From Candidatus Peribacteria bacterium (GTDB lineage Bacteria > Patescibacteriota > Gracilibacteria > UBA1369 > LOWO2-01-FULL-3), in assembly GCA_943359415.1 (NCBI GenBank), contig CALRHQ010000045.1, forward strand, positions 1 through 6,792: a DNA stretch of 6,792 bases. The letters are read 5' to 3'. The number at the start of each line of letters is the position of its first letter. The stretch's first letter is position 1. Position numbers and translations under genes: made by a program. The notes beneath the pieces are model-generated. The model was not told the origin of the DNA. It did not search any database and saw only the letters and a list, made by a program, of their open reading frames with translations. Positions 5,300 through 6,792 of the stretch are shown here, piece by piece.

Positions 5300-6792
5300 T
5301 TATACTGTTCGTATTTTCTTTTCTTGTCTGAAGGCCTCAAGAATATCTCCGACCTCAAGAGCTATGTCGCCAGAAAATTTGATTCCACATTCATTTCCAG
5401 CTCCGATTTCATGTACAACTTCATTAACTTTACGTAAAGACTCAAGAGTTCCAATTCCAACAACATTATCAGTATCTTCTTTTGTTAGTCCGCGAATAAC
5501 ACGTAATTTTGCCTTATTCTCAAGCTTTCCGCTAGTCACCCTACATCCGATAACCATTTCTTTTTTCTTCGTAAGGAAGATCATCTTCACCTCAGCTCTT
5601 CCAATAATAACTTCGACAATTTCAGGATCAAGAAGTCCACTCAAAAGCTTTGTAAGCTCTTCAAGCAAATTATAAATAATTGTATATTTCCTTACTTCAA
5701 CACCTTCTCTCTCAGCAGTTTTCTCAACATAAGGTGCATCAAAATCACTGTGGAATCCAACGACGATACCTTTACTTGCCGCCGCCATTGTCACATCCGA
5801 TTCAGTAATAGTTCCAACTCCGCTGTGAATAACTTTTATCGCAACATCATCATTTTTAATTTTCGCCAAAGATTGTTTGATAGCTTCAAGAGAACCTTTT
5901 GTGTCAGCCTTCAGTACAATCTTCAAAATTTTATCTGATTTAATCTTAGAAAGAATCTGTCCAATAGAAGATCCCTTTTCTTCATCTCGTTTTTTTGTAA
6001 TCAAACCAATCTCTTCAGCTTTTTGTTTTGCCATTTTTTCGTCTTTTACAACCTGCAAAATGTCTCCACTAATCGGTGTTGATGAAAGTCCGGCAATCTG
6101 TACAGGAGTCGAAGGATTAGCAAGTCTTACAGGTTTTCCATTATGATCACGCATCAATTTGATTCTTCCATGTGAATTTCCAATAACAACGTTATCCATA
6201 AGGTGCAATGTTCCTGTATTTACAAGAACAGTCGCAACAGGCCCAAGACTATGATCCAAATGAGCTTCTATAACAGTACCAACAGCTTCACGATCATAAT
6301 TTGCTTTCAGATTCAACATCTCAGCATTAAGCAAAATCATTTCCAAAAGATCATCGATTCCTTGTTTTGCCAAAGCTGAAACCGGAACGATGACGGTATC
6401 CCCACCCCAGTCTTCAGGTTGAAGTCCATTTTCTGCAAGTTCACCTTTTACTTTGTCAGGATTAACATTTGGCTTATCCATCTTATTCATCGCCACGATA
6501 ATAGGCACACCAGCCTCTTTTGCATGGTTTATTGCTTCAATTGTTTGAGGTTTTACGCCTTCATCTGCAGCAACTACGAGTACAGCAATGTCTGTGACCT
6601 TAGCTCCACGAGCTCTCATAGCTGTGAAAGCTTCATGTCCTGGAGTATCAAGGAAAGTAATAAGTTTTCCTTTTTTAAGAACCTGATACGCTCCAATATG
6701 CTGAGTAATTCCACCGGATTCACCAGAAACCACATCAGTAGATCTGATCGCATCCAAAAGTTTGGTTTTACCATGATCAACATGTCCCATTA
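5300..6792 (-). CDS. infB: Translation initiation factor IF-2 (5' end beyond window)
   Basis: IF-2 is the GTPase that brings fMet-tRNA to the 30S subunit and promotes 50S joining. The frame stays open to the right edge, so the gene is cut. The ATG at 6788-6790 is the internal Met just before the G1 loop, not the start. Counted from that Met, the GTPase motifs are GHVDHGKT (2-9), the switch region GGITQHIGA (26-34), DTPGHEAF (48-55), NKMD (102-105) and SALAKQG (138-144). Domain II and the linker follow, then domain III with LKADTKGSLEAI, and the C-terminal fMet-tRNA-binding domain ending near ECGIKFSGDIALEVGDILEAF. About 496 residues from G1 to the end match the bacterial length; only the variable N-terminal part is missing. 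It ends with TAA, 14 bp before the cupin gene. The usual neighbour rbfA does not follow; sugar genes do. Confidence 0.97.
   Translation of the reverse strand, partial: MGHVDHGKTKLLDAIRSTDVVSGESGGITQHIGAYQVLKKGKLITFLDTPGHEAFTAMRARGAKVTDIAVLVVAADEGVKPQTIEAINHAKEAGVPIIVAMNKMDKPNVNPDKVKGELAENGLQPEDWGGDTVIVPVSALAKQGIDDLLEMILLNAEMLNLKANYDREAVGTVIEAHLDHSLGPVATVLVNTGTLHLMDNVVIGNSHGRIKLMRDHNGKPVRLANPSTPVQIAGLSSTPISGDILQVVKDEKMAKQKAEEIGLITKKRDEEKGSSIGQILSKIKSDKILKIVLKADTKGSLEAIKQSLAKIKNDDVAIKVIHSGVGTITESDVTMAAASKGIVVGFHSDFDAPYVEKTAEREGVEVRKYTIIYNLLEELTKLLSGLLDPEIVEVIIGRAEVKMIFLTKKKEMVIGCRVTSGKLENKAKLRVIRGLTKEDTDNVVGIGTLESLRKVNEVVHEIGAGNECGIKFSGDIALEVGDILEAFRQEKKIRTV

Noticed and set aside
5046..5675. 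Open frame of 209 codons on the plus strand
   Set aside because: It lies antisense across the well-supported cupin and infB genes; its Ser/Phe-rich composition is what the reverse of Lys/Glu-rich coding sequence gives. No domain is recognisable.
6788..6790. ATG taken as the infB start codon
   Set aside because: It lies directly before the G1 loop, where IF-2 proteins have a long N-terminal region, and the frame is still open at the window edge; the true start lies outside.

Overview
The window is AT-rich bacterial DNA with densely packed genes. It carries two leftward (minus-strand) gene groups on either side of one rightward gene of unknown function. The recognisable genes are housekeeping translation genes joined to nucleotide-sugar genes: infB (IF-2, cut by the right edge), an FdtA/WxcM-like cupin, rfbB (dTDP-glucose 4,6-dehydratase), proS (prolyl-tRNA synthetase) and rfbD (dTDP-4-dehydrorhamnose reductase). 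ProS is the long bacterial type with an inserted editing domain, which argues against Bacteroidota (they usually carry the short archaeal/eukaryotic type). All six stop codons are TAA or TAG, and no frame is broken by TGA, so the standard code explains everything. None of the five visible starts has a clear Shine-Dalgarno sequence. The compact layout and low GC would suit a Patescibacteria/CPR-like lineage, but this is inference and the phylum cannot be fixed from the window.

Layout from left to right. Positions 15-135 are a short, strikingly GC-rich, hairpin-rich and internally repeated stretch with no convincing gene. Positions 164-189 are a perfect 11-bp inverted repeat with flanking A and T runs, a bidirectional terminator. 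Positions 225-252 hold a very good minus-strand promoter match that points straight into that terminator, so a transcript of about 55 nt is possible. Next come rfbD and proS, read leftward as proS then rfbD with 5 bp between them. The 150-bp gap at 2842-2991 is a divergent promoter region. It has a 7-bp dyad over the proS -10 and a 9-bp direct repeat over the promoter of the rightward gene. That gene (2992-3849) encodes a single-pass membrane-anchored protein I do not recognise. It converges on rfbB with only 7 bp between the stops, and its likely terminator lies inside the last codons of rfbB. The right third, read leftward, is infB, the cupin gene and rfbB, with gaps of 14 bp and 1 bp.

Functional picture: RfbB makes dTDP-4-keto-6-deoxyglucose. 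RfbD performs the last step to dTDP-L-rhamnose. The cupin probably isomerises, or otherwise acts on, the 4-keto sugar for another deoxysugar branch, although a residue I associate with catalysis is changed. The dTDP-glucose pyrophosphorylase (RmlA) and 3,5-epimerase (RmlC) are not in the window. Both sugar-gene blocks sit directly behind a translation gene, suggesting that surface-sugar supply is expressed together with translation capacity.
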